Shown: one piece after another, positions 1 to 5,257 of the stretch
Layout: each line of letters starts with the position of its first letter
Position numbering within the stretch: position 1 is the stretch's first letter
From: CALMEC01 sp031376485
GTDB lineage: Bacteria; Actinomycetota; Thermoleophilia; Miltoncostaeales; Miltoncostaeaceae
Length of the DNA: 5,257 nucleotides
Reading direction: 5' to 3'
NCBI GenBank assembly: GCA_031376485.1
Contig: JANMDV010000204.1
Span: 1-5,257 of the forward strand
Translations under genes and position numbers: made by a program
Notes under the pieces: model-generated
Databases searched by the model: none
Seen by the model: the letters and a program-made list of their open reading frames with translations, nothing else
What the model was told of the DNA's origin: nothing

Positions 1-127
1 CAAGATGGGCCGCCTGGACCTGAAGCAGCTCATCACCCACCGCTTCGCCCTGGACGACATCGAGGAGGCCTACTCGCTGTTCTCAAACCAGGAGGACGGC
101 GTGATCAAGGTCGCCGTCACACCCTGA
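1..127 (+). CDS. Zinc-dependent medium-chain alcohol dehydrogenase, C-terminal end (partial)
   Basis: Only the last 41 codons are present (frame starting at base 2, stop TGA 125-127); the gene begins outside the window. The tail reads GRLDLKQLITHRFALDDIEE and then AYSLFSNQEDGVIKVAV. This matches the usual end of the zinc-dependent medium-chain dehydrogenase/reductase family (threonine dehydrogenase and alcohol dehydrogenase type): a 'G.LDL..LITHRF.LDDI.EAY' helix from the catalytic domain, followed by the final beta strand 'KV.V.P'. Such enzymes oxidise alcohols or reduce aldehydes with NAD(P) in the cytoplasm. The catalytic zinc ligands and Rossmann fold are not in the window, so the substrate cannot be inferred. 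The gene runs towards the minus-strand cluster, and an inverted repeat 18 nt after its stop probably ends its transcript. Confidence 0.75.
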   Translation, partial: KMGRLDLKQLITHRFALDDIEEAYSLFSNQEDGVIKVAVTP

Positions 128-144
128 CGACGGCCGTGATACGG

Positions 145-180
145 GGTGATGGAGGCCAGCGAGTGCCGACCTCCATCACC
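145..180. terminator. 11-bp perfect inverted repeat between convergent genes
   Basis: GGTGATGGAGG (145-155) is the exact reverse complement of CCTCCATCACC (170-180), with a 14-nt loop. It lies 18 nt after the stop of the alcohol dehydrogenase and downstream of the minus-strand operon and its remnant gene, so it could stop transcription from both sides. There is no T-run after the stem on either strand. It is therefore not a classical intrinsic terminator, although U-less hairpins are common at gene ends in high-GC actinobacteria. The function is inferred from position and stem length only. Confidence 0.5.
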
Positions 181-289
181 ACCGGGGTGGCGAGTACCCT
201 CCGACACCTCCCCGTCCCGGGCAAGCAACGTTCCAGAGATTCCCTGGGTCCGGTAAAGAACCATGTGCCGCAGACGATTGCACGCCGCC

Positions 290-590
290 TCAGCGCGTGC
301 CGACCGGCACGCCGGGCGAAATGAGGGTCGCCGCCTGCCAGCCGCAGTGATCGGGGCCGTGCCGTTGGCCGATGACGTCGAAGCGCACCAGGCAGCCGTC
401 GATGCCCGTCCACCCGTCGTCCGGCACCTTGCCGGCCCCGTTGGGCGATTCCGTCAGGGTGGTGGCGTGTACGGCTGGGAAACGCACCGATGGGCCTCGA
501 CGGGCTCGACGGGAGCAGAAGGCGCGTCGTCGCCGCACCCTCCGAGCCGAGGAGCGCTCCACAGAGTGTTGGCCCGAGCACACGACGCAT
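290..590 (-). pseudogene. Decayed lipoprotein gene (several frameshifts)
   Basis: Pieces of one plausible protein occur in order but in different minus-strand frames. The ATG at 590-588 has GGAG at 601-598 (7-nt spacing) and starts MRRVLGPTLCGALL, a basic and then hydrophobic signal-peptide-like start. One base off, at about 546-500, the sequence reads LGGCGDDAPSAPVEPVEAHR: a lipobox with the lipidated Cys at 537-535, then an acidic/Pro-rich linker. One base off again, from about 480 down to the TGA at 290-292, comes a domain-like stretch containing GWTGIDGCLVRFDVIGQRHG and DHCGWQAATLISPGVPVGTR, whose codons end almost entirely in G or C. Two single-base deletions would join the three pieces. 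A reading beyond the stop (down to about 190, e.g. VLYRTQGISGTLLARDGEV) may be the rest. I do not recognise a named family. An alternative is a short intact ORF starting at GTG 487-485 (65 aa). It sits 30 nt after the DUF3052 gene on the same strand, so it was probably part of that operon. Confidence 0.5.
295..312. repeat. 8-bp inverted repeat with 2-nt centre inside the lipoprotein remnant
   Basis: GCGTGCCG (295-302) and CGGCACGC (305-312) are perfect reverse complements separated by AC. As RNA this would fold as 7 bp around a GACC-type tetraloop. On the minus strand it ends 2 nt before the TGA at 292-290 that closes the conserved-looking domain of the remnant gene. It could be a transcript-end hairpin, or simply the codons for GVPVGTR. 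No T-run follows. Confidence 0.35.
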
Positions 591-597
591 GGTCGTT

Positions 598-601
598 CTC
601 C
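598..601 (-). promoter_or_regulatory. Shine-Dalgarno GGAG of the decayed lipoprotein gene
   Basis: On the minus strand GGAG (601-598) precedes the ATG at 590-588 by 7 nt. This is the main reason for placing the former start there, and it suggests the remnant was once a translated gene rather than random open frame. Confidence 0.5.
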
Positions 602-620
602 GCCGCCAGGCGACGTGACG

Positions 621-1049
621 TCATCGGATCGGCGAACCCCGGTCCTTGACTCGCACGACGATGCGCAGGCCCGACCAGGTTGGGTCGATGGCGCAGACCT
701 TGTTGTCGACGAGACCGTGGGCCAGTGCGATCTCGCGGACCACATCCTCGGTGATGTCCGTGGCGACCCCTGAGGCCCGTTTGGGCCATGCGATCCACAG
801 GCCTCCGGCATCGTGCATCCCGGCGCGCAGACGGTCGATACGGCGCTCCAGCACCGCGCGCGACGTGTGGAACGCCACGATCACATCGGCGTCGCGACCG
901 AGCCTGCGGACGATCTTGACCCCGTCGGGGATGGGGGAGAGCAACGCATCGAAGTCGTCAGGCGCGTTGACGAGGGTCGCGCATGCGCCCTCCTTGATGC
1001 CCAGTTTCTTCGCGAGCGGCGTACCGGAGTAGCCCGCCGCCGTGCTCAT
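621..1049 (-). CDS. DUF3052 family protein
   Basis: This is a 142-residue cytoplasmic protein of unknown function. The N-terminus MSTAAGYSGTPLAKKLGIKE and the later blocks GGLWIAWPKRASGVATDITE (82-101), DVVREIALAHGLVDNKVCAI (102-121) and TWSGLRIVVR are typical of the DUF3052 family, which is widespread in actinobacteria and other bacteria. Length is normal for the family. There is no signal peptide or membrane helix. The pattern of short beta strands (ATLVNAP, VIVAFHT, GLWIAWPK, GLRIVVR) suggests a small alpha/beta fold, but no catalytic motif is evident. The ATG (1049-1047) overlaps the TGA of the upstream hydrolase gene as ATGA, so its translation is probably coupled to the hydrolase. A longer reading upstream of this ATG is open to 1247 but lies inside the hydrolase gene and was rejected. 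The homology call is from recognition of the sequence. Confidence 0.9.
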   Translation of the reverse strand: MSTAAGYSGTPLAKKLGIKEGACATLVNAPDDFDALLSPIPDGVKIVRRLGRDADVIVAFHTSRAVLERRIDRLRAGMHDAGGLWIAWPKRASGVATDITEDVVREIALAHGLVDNKVCAIDPTWSGLRIVVRVKDRGSPIR

Positions 1050-1915
1050 ACGCGAAGCCACTCCACGATCAGTGGTGTCACCACTTCGGCGCGCTCGCGG
1101 TGCGGCCAGTGCCCGGCAGCGGGGATCACCTCGCGCCGGTACCCGCCGGTAAAGCGCTCCTGCTGGCCCGCGCTGACTGACGGGGAGATGCACCCGTCGT
1201 CGGCGCCGACGATGGCGAGGGTCGGCACCGTAACCGCTTCCGCCCATCGGGCCGCCGACGCGCTGTAGGCCGGGTCACGGTGGTGCGACGAGAAGGCGGC
1301 ACGGTAGTAGCCCAAAGCGGCGGTCAGCCCACCCGGGGCTCCAAGCGTGCGCTTGACCGCTCCCCAGTCCTCGGGTTCGAGCGCCCCGCCGGGCGACCAC
1401 TCCGCGACGAGTCGGTCGATGAACGCGAAGTCGTCTTGGGCGACGACCTTCTCCGAAAACCCCTCGGCCAAGAACAGGAATTCGTACCACGACCGCCGCA
1501 ATTGCTCGGGGTCGCGTCGCAGGGCCCCTGCGAAGGCCGCCGCGTGGGGGATGGCGATGGTGACGAGCCGACGGATCCGCTCCGGAGCGAGCACAGCCGC
1601 GTGTTGGGCGGCCACCCCGCCCCAGTCGTGTCCGACGACACACGCAGGCGATCCATCGCCCAGCGCGTCCACGAGACCCACCACGTCGCCCGCGATCGCC
1701 GCGCTCTCGTAGCTCGTAGCCTCGACAGTCGATGGCGCGTACCCGCGCATGAACGGCGCGACGGCCCGGAAGCCTGCGGCAGCAAGGTCCTCCAGGAGCG
1801 GTCGGAACGTCGGCGCGTGGTCGGGAAAGCCATGCAGGCAGAGGACGAGCGGACCGTCCCCTGCCTCCAGATAGTGCAGCCGGACCTGACCGAGGTCGGC
1901 AACTCCGGGCGTCAC
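1046..1915 (-). CDS. Alpha/beta hydrolase, epoxide-hydrolase-like
   Basis: A 289-residue alpha/beta hydrolase, a normal length for soluble epoxide hydrolases and related enzymes. The N-terminal strand VRLHYLEAGDGP leads into the oxyanion-hole motif HGFPD (28-32). The nucleophile elbow is VGHDWGG (94-100) with Asp97 in place of Ser, as in epoxide hydrolases and haloalkane dehalogenases. A helical cap spans about 133-220. Trp143-Tyr144 (SWYEFLF) and Tyr203-Tyr204 (GYYRA) are candidates for the cap tyrosines that activate an epoxide. The acid is probably Asp240 or Asp239 (VGADDGC) and the catalytic His is His269 (AGHWPHRE). Expected chemistry is hydrolysis of an epoxide through a covalent Asp ester; the substrate is unknown, and dehalogenase activity is not excluded. 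There is no signal peptide. The start is GTG (1915-1913), 3 nt after the superoxide dismutase stop, with GGGG 6 nt upstream inside that gene's end. It overlaps the DUF3052 gene downstream by 4 nt. Confidence 0.88.
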   Translation of the reverse strand: MTPGVADLGQVRLHYLEAGDGPLVLCLHGFPDHAPTFRPLLEDLAAAGFRAVAPFMRGYAPSTVEATSYESAAIAGDVVGLVDALGDGSPACVVGHDWGGVAAQHAAVLAPERIRRLVTIAIPHAAAFAGALRRDPEQLRRSWYEFLFLAEGFSEKVVAQDDFAFIDRLVAEWSPGGALEPEDWGAVKRTLGAPGGLTAALGYYRAAFSSHHRDPAYSASAARWAEAVTVPTLAIVGADDGCISPSVSAGQQERFTGGYRREVIPAAGHWPHRERAEVVTPLIVEWLRV

Positions 1916-1918
1916 CGG

Positions 1919-2533
1919 CTACCCCATCTGGCCGATGCGGTATCGGTCGAACCGGTCGTTGGTCGCGGCCCAGTCCAGGTTCGCCATGAACGCGTCGATG
2001 TACTTTGCGCGCGCCGTCGAGAAGTCTCGGATGTACGCGTGTTCGTAGACGTCGAGGGCGATGAGGGGCGTCGCGTTCCACACCGGAAATGTGTGCTGGG
2101 CGTCGCCGATGTAGACGTCGAGGCGCTGCCAATCCCAGTCGAACGCGACCCACGCCCAGCCACGACCGGCCATACCGCCGGCCTTGAGCTCGGTCAACAT
2201 CGCGTCGAGGCCGCCGAAATCGCGCTCGATCATCGCGCCGAACGCGTCGTTTGGCGCGCCCCCGGCCGGACCGAGGTTGTCGAAATACAGCTCGTGGTTC
2301 TTGATGCCGCCGATGGCGAACGTCAGGTTCTCGCGAAGCGCCCGGTAGTCCGAGTAGATCTGGTTTGCCGCGCTCTGGTCGGCCGACTGGAGCTTCTCTG
2401 AGATCTCGTTGTACTTGTTGCAGTAGGCCTCGTACAGCGCCCAGTGGGCTTCGACCGACTCGGCAGAGATGCCGTCGAGCTTAAGGATCTTGTCCGGCTT
2501 GACCATCGCCGTGACTTTGTGGAGGTTCGCCAC
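1919..2533 (-). CDS. Superoxide dismutase, Fe/Mn family (divergent type)
   Basis: A 204-residue cytoplasmic protein of the Fe/Mn superoxide dismutase family, which converts superoxide to oxygen and hydrogen peroxide. Metal ligands visible are His80 in NHELYF (79-84) and Asp161 and His165 in DVYEHAY (161-167); His30 (ISAESVEAH) is the likely first ligand. GRGWAWVAFD (123-132) and the C-terminal FMANLDW also fit the family. Gly76, four residues before His80, and Gln146 resemble the manganese-type pattern, so Mn or mixed metal use is a tentative inference. Oddities are that the usual HHxxHH segment is replaced by HWALYEAY, one residue shorter, and that the ligand motif has Tyr instead of Trp (DVYEH rather than DVWEH). 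The start is GTG (2533-2531), chosen because AAGGAG (2547-2542) lies 8 nt upstream. It is first gene of the operon with the hydrolase and DUF3052 genes, and divergent from ftsK. Confidence 0.9.
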   Translation of the reverse strand: MANLHKVTAMVKPDKILKLDGISAESVEAHWALYEAYCNKYNEISEKLQSADQSAANQIYSDYRALRENLTFAIGGIKNHELYFDNLGPAGGAPNDAFGAMIERDFGGLDAMLTELKAGGMAGRGWAWVAFDWDWQRLDVYIGDAQHTFPVWNATPLIALDVYEHAYIRDFSTARAKYIDAFMANLDWAATNDRFDRYRIGQMG

Positions 2534-2541
2534 CGATCGCG

Positions 2542-2547
2542 CTCCTT
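2542..2547 (-). promoter_or_regulatory. Shine-Dalgarno AAGGAG of the superoxide dismutase gene
   Basis: AAGGAG on the minus strand (2547-2542) sits 8 nt before the GTG at 2533-2531. It is a near-perfect match to the anti-16S sequence and decides for GTG rather than the internal ATG ten codons in. Confidence 0.8.
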
Positions 2548-2665
2548 CGTGCGTTGACGTGTGCTTTGCGGCCGGGAGCCTACCTGGCCCTTCGGTCCGG
2601 CAGGAAGACGGTCCTCGGTGGCCAAACTCTCATGACCGGGACCATTCCGTCCATCACCCACGCAC

Positions 2666-2670
2666 GAGGA
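2666..2670 (+). promoter_or_regulatory. Shine-Dalgarno GAGGA of ftsK
   Basis: GAGGA (2666-2670) precedes the ATG at 2676 by 5 nt. It supports that start over the in-frame upstream readings, which extend into the dismutase gene on the other strand, and over the later ATG at 2748, which has no such site. Confidence 0.7.
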
Positions 2671-2675
2671 ACGCC

Positions 2676-5093
2676 ATGGCTGTCACGACCCTCGCCCGCA
2701 GAAGTCGCAAAAGCCCCCCTCGGCGGGCCACCAAAACCGTCCATTCCATGCAGACACGTGAGATCGCCGGACTCGCCCTGGTCGGGCTCGGGGCATTCCT
2801 CGCGATGACCCTGTTTCTGGGCGTGTCGGTGGGTCCGCTCGGCGGCGGGCTCGAAACGCTCACGCGCCTGGGCGTGGGTCGCGCGGTGGCGCTCGCGCCC
2901 GTGGTGCTCGTGGCGCTTGGCGTCGGGATTATCTTCGGGTGGAAGATCTTGGATACCCGTCCGTTTCGTGCCGGAGTCGGTGCACTCGTCGGCGCGATGC
3001 TGCTTGCCTTCGCTGCGGGGACCTTCGGCATCGGCGGGCGGACCCGCGCCGGGTGGTTCGATACGACCGTCATGCAAGGGCGAGGCGGCATCCTGGGCGA
3101 GATCGAGTATTTCGTCACCTCCAACACGGTGGGCGGACCGGGCACCGGGCTGCTCGTGATCCTCGCCCTGATCGGCGGTGGCGTGTTGGTCACCGGGGCA
3201 TCGTTGAGCGTGGTCCTCCGACGCTCCGGCAAGGGCGCCGCGGTTGCGAGCCGTGTCGTTGGCCGCGGGGCACGCAGCGTGACGCTGGGAGCGGTGCGGG
3301 GCGGCAGGATGCTCGGCGAGCAGGTCCGCACCCGCCTGGACGGCGGTGACGAATCCACAATCGCGATTGCCGGACGTGGCGGCCTCTCAGCGTCACCACC
3401 ACTGGACGGGGCCGAGGACTTTCCGGACCTGTTCACCACCAGCGGCACGTTGCCGAGGTCTCCCGCACTCGGCCCCGACGACGAGAACGATGCGCCCGAG
3501 CATCAATCGGTCGACCGCCGGGAGCCGGTCACGGAACGCGAGGCATTCGTCGACGACGAGTACGTGGCGAGCGTCGCCACAGCTCCGATCGTTGCGACCC
3601 CGGTCGAGACGCTCATCCCGCCGCCCAACCCCCAGCGTGGCTACAGGCCTCCGTCCCGCAACCTCCTGAAACGCTCGACTGGAGCCAAGACCCAACCCGC
3701 GTCACTCATCCAGGAAACCAGCAGGCGGTTGGTCGAGACGCTCGGACACTTCGGCGTGCAGGCCGAAGTGACCGACGCCGTCAGCGGCCCGCGTGTGACC
3801 CGCTACGAGTTGGCACTTGCGCCCGGCACCAAGGTCAGCCGCGTCACGGCGCTCCGCGACGACCTGGCCTATGCGTTGGCAGCGCGCGAGGAGATTCGCA
3901 TCATCGCGCCGATCCCGGGCAAGCAAGCGGTGGGAGTGGAGGTTGCCAACCCCACCGCCACGATGGTCACGTTGGGTGATCTGTTCCGCGACTTTCCCGA
4001 GAACGCCGGTCCGCTCATGAGCTGGCTCGGCATCGACATCGGAGGCAGTGCCGTCTATCTGGACCTGGCACGTATGCCGCACATCCTTATCGCAGGCTCC
4101 ACCGGCACCGGTAAGAGCGTCTGCCTCAACGCGATCTTGGCGTCGATCCTGCTGCGCTCGACGCCGGACGATCTGCGGATGATCCTGATCGATCCCAAGA
4201 AGGTCGAGCTGAACCACTACGAGGGCATCCCGCATCTTCTGACCCCGGTCGTCACCAACATGAAGAACGCGTCGGCGGTGCTCGCCAACGTGGTGCGCGA
4301 GATGGAGAGCCGCTATGAGTTGATGGGCCAGGATCGGGCGCGCAACATCCGTGACTGGAACACGACGCGCACAGCCCGTGGGGACAAGCCCATTCCCACG
4401 ATCCTGGTCCTGATCGACGAGCTGGCCGACCTGATGATGGACTCGCCGGCCGAGGTCGAGGACGCGATCATCCGGCTCGCGCAGAAGAGCCGAGCCGTCG
4501 GCAGTCACCTGGTGCTGGCGACGCAGCGCCCCTCCGTGGACGTCATCACCGGAATGATCAAGGCCAACGTGCCATCGCGCATCGCGTTTGCCGTGTCGTC
4601 GCAGGTCGACTCCCGCGTGGTGCTGGACGCGACCGGCGCCGAGAGCCTGTTGGGACAGGGCGACATGCTCTTCCGGCCGATCGGCACGTCGCGCCTGCAG
4701 CGTTTGCAGGGCGCCTATGTCAGCGAGGAGGAGATCCTGGCGATCACCGACCACTGGCGCCGCCAGGGCAAGCCTGAACTCCGCGATGACCTGTTGGAGC
4801 GGCCCGAGGTGCCCGAGGACGATCCGCTGGATCCCGACGCCGACGAGCTGACCGCCAAGGCAATCGAGATGGTCGTCATGCAAGGCACCGCATCCGTCTC
4901 GCTCCTGCAGCGGCGGCTGGGGGTCGGCTACGCCCGCGCAGGGCGTCTGGTCGACATGATGGAGCGTATGGGCGTCATCTCGGGGCACGAGGGCTCCAAG
5001 CCGCGCACGGTCCTGGTGGGCGAGGCGGATCTGGACCGTTTGCTTCGCCGAACCACCCCTGGCGACGACGCAGACGAGACGGAGCGGTCCTGA
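2676..5093 (+). CDS. ftsK: DNA translocase FtsK/SpoIIIE
   Basis: An 805-residue membrane-anchored motor that pumps chromosomal DNA through the division septum. A basic N-terminus (residues 8-20) precedes four predicted membrane helices at about 29-50, 67-89, 98-120 and 156-181. A polar, partly acidic linker runs from about 185 to 340, far shorter than in E. coli FtsK. The alpha domain starts near SLIQETSRRLVETLGHFGVQ (343-362). The RecA-like motor has Walker A GSTGTGKS (474-481), DPKK (506-509), Walker B LVLIDELADL (577-586, with Asp581 and Glu582) and the LATQRPS motif (614-620). The C-terminal gamma winged helix spans about 723-785 (GYARAGRLVDMMERMGVISG, HEGSKPRTVLV) and in known relatives reads polar DNA motifs and contacts the XerCD recombinase. 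All key residues are intact. The ATG at 2676 is chosen for its ribosome binding site; ATG 2748 (MQTREIAG) is a possible alternative that would drop the basic tail. It appears to be transcribed alone. Confidence 0.96.
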   Translation: MAVTTLARRSRKSPPRRATKTVHSMQTREIAGLALVGLGAFLAMTLFLGVSVGPLGGGLETLTRLGVGRAVALAPVVLVALGVGIIFGWKILDTRPFRAGVGALVGAMLLAFAAGTFGIGGRTRAGWFDTTVMQGRGGILGEIEYFVTSNTVGGPGTGLLVILALIGGGVLVTGASLSVVLRRSGKGAAVASRVVGRGARSVTLGAVRGGRMLGEQVRTRLDGGDESTIAIAGRGGLSASPPLDGAEDFPDLFTTSGTLPRSPALGPDDENDAPEHQSVDRREPVTEREAFVDDEYVASVATAPIVATPVETLIPPPNPQRGYRPPSRNLLKRSTGAKTQPASLIQETSRRLVETLGHFGVQAEVTDAVSGPRVTRYELALAPGTKVSRVTALRDDLAYALAAREEIRIIAPIPGKQAVGVEVANPTATMVTLGDLFRDFPENAGPLMSWLGIDIGGSAVYLDLARMPHILIAGSTGTGKSVCLNAILASILLRSTPDDLRMILIDPKKVELNHYEGIPHLLTPVVTNMKNASAVLANVVREMESRYELMGQDRARNIRDWNTTRTARGDKPIPTILVLIDELADLMMDSPAEVEDAIIRLAQKSRAVGSHLVLATQRPSVDVITGMIKANVPSRIAFAVSSQVDSRVVLDATGAESLLGQGDMLFRPIGTSRLQRLQGAYVSEEEILAITDHWRRQGKPELRDDLLERPEVPEDDPLDPDADELTAKAIEMVVMQGTASVSLLQRRLGVGYARAGRLVDMMERMGVISGHEGSKPRTVLVGEADLDRLLRRTTPGDDADETERS

Positions 5094-5106
5094 GGTAATG
5101 AGGTAA
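5091..5106 (+). repeat. Tandem 8-bp repeat TGAGGTAA x2 at the ftsK stop
   Basis: TGAGGTAA occurs twice back to back (5091-5098 and 5099-5106), and the first copy contains the ftsK stop codon. It also puts further stop codons in another frame just downstream. It may be a chance or slippage duplication; no function is claimed. Confidence 0.6.
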
Positions 5107-5162
5107 GGGTCCGCGCAAAAACTACTGCACCGTTTGGCGGCTGCAAACCGTCGCGATACGGC

Positions 5163-5208
5163 GTCGCCGAGATCGCCGTTACCACCAGTAGCGACGAGGC
5201 TCGGCGAC
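5163..5208. other. Inverted repeat (9-bp stem) downstream of ftsK
   Basis: GTCGCCGAG (5163-5171) is the exact reverse complement of CTCGGCGAC (5200-5208). Inside the 28-nt gap TCGC (5173-5176) can pair with GCGA (5191-5194), giving an extended imperfect hairpin. GGTTTTG follows 12 nt after it. It lies 70 nt after the ftsK stop and may contribute to transcript termination or 3' end stability, but the loop is large and the T-run is distant. The rest of 5107-5257 shows no supportable gene: open frames run to the window edge, but none has a start with a ribosome binding site. Confidence 0.35.
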
Positions 5209-5257
5209 ACCGTCTCACTCGGTTTTGCTTCGGAAATAGCCGTCCTGCGGTTCGTAT

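Larger units (their letters stand above)
2534..2675. promoter_or_regulatory. Divergent promoter region between superoxide dismutase and ftsK
   Basis: This 142-bp non-coding region lies between two start codons facing away from each other, so it must carry promoters for both directions. On the minus strand TAGGCT (2582-2577) fits an actinobacterial -10 box (TAnnnT), with a weak TTCCTG 18 nt upstream. That would give the dismutase a short leader of roughly 35-40 nt. On the plus strand TTGACG (2554-2559) is a good -35 match, but no convincing -10 follows at 16-18 nt. No clear operator palindrome was found. Promoter box assignments are low-confidence guesses; the location of the region itself is solid. 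Confidence 0.5.

Noticed and set aside
128..620. Search for tRNA, small RNA, CRISPR or insertion sequence in the gene-poor stretch
   Set aside because: No cloverleaf, repeat array, transposase fragment or terminal repeats were seen; the lipoprotein remnant and two hairpins are all that can be supported.
616..623. TGACGTCA palindrome at the DUF3052 stop codon
   Set aside because: An 8-bp palindrome overlapping a stop codon is easily due to chance, and no related copy was noticed nearby.
1050..1247. 66-codon N-terminal extension of the DUF3052 protein
   Set aside because: It lies within the hydrolase gene in another frame, and the family's N-terminus matches the ATG at 1049.
1280..2401. 373-codon plus-strand open frame across the hydrolase and dismutase genes
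   Set aside because: Both genes on the other strand have clear family motifs, and this frame shows none. It is a by-product of high GC.
2469..2675. 69-codon N-terminal extension of FtsK
   Set aside because: It would overlap the dismutase start on the opposite strand and has no ribosome binding site; GAGGA before ATG 2676 is a better start.
3702..5210. 502-codon open frame antisense to ftsK
   Set aside because: It mirrors the ftsK motor domain almost exactly, its translation is rich in His, Arg, Asp and Gln without recognisable motifs, and long antisense frames are expected opposite G/C-ending codons.
5134..5257. Possible gene start (TTG 5134) running off the right edge
   Set aside because: The frame is open but has no Shine-Dalgarno, no recognisable protein sequence, and another frame is equally open.

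Overview
High-GC (third-codon-position G/C-rich) chromosomal DNA that looks actinobacterial. A DUF3052 protein, a two-residue-start operon style with GTG starts and ATGA overlaps, and an FtsK of about 800 residues together suggest Actinomycetota, possibly Acidimicrobiia. The class is inferred from protein resemblance by eye, not from a search. No mobile element, CRISPR array, rRNA or tRNA is visible.

Layout: 1-127 (+) is the last 41 codons of a zinc-dependent medium-chain alcohol dehydrogenase, followed by a strong inverted repeat (145-180) that probably separates it from convergent genes. About 128-590 has no intact conventional gene. On the minus strand it holds what looks like a decayed lipoprotein gene, with a good ribosome binding site, signal peptide and lipobox and a conserved-looking domain, all in different reading frames. 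From 2533 down to 621 (-) three genes are packed head to tail: a divergent Fe/Mn-type superoxide dismutase, an epoxide-hydrolase-like alpha/beta hydrolase (3 nt gap) and a DUF3052 protein (ATGA overlap). They almost certainly form one transcript, and the lipoprotein remnant 30 nt further down was probably once its fourth gene. A divergent promoter region of about 140 bp (2534-2675) separates this operon from ftsK (2676-5093, +), an intact DNA translocase with four membrane helices, RecA-like motor and C-terminal winged helix. The last 164 bases contain a short tandem repeat at the ftsK stop and a hairpin, but no gene I can support.

The genes are mostly housekeeping: chromosome segregation (FtsK) and oxidative-stress defence (superoxide dismutase). 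The hydrolase and DUF3052 protein are co-expressed with the dismutase, but their substrates and partners are not evident. I do not see a new multi-gene system here. The points most worth a second look are the multiply frameshifted lipoprotein gene and the unusual active-site helix of the dismutase.
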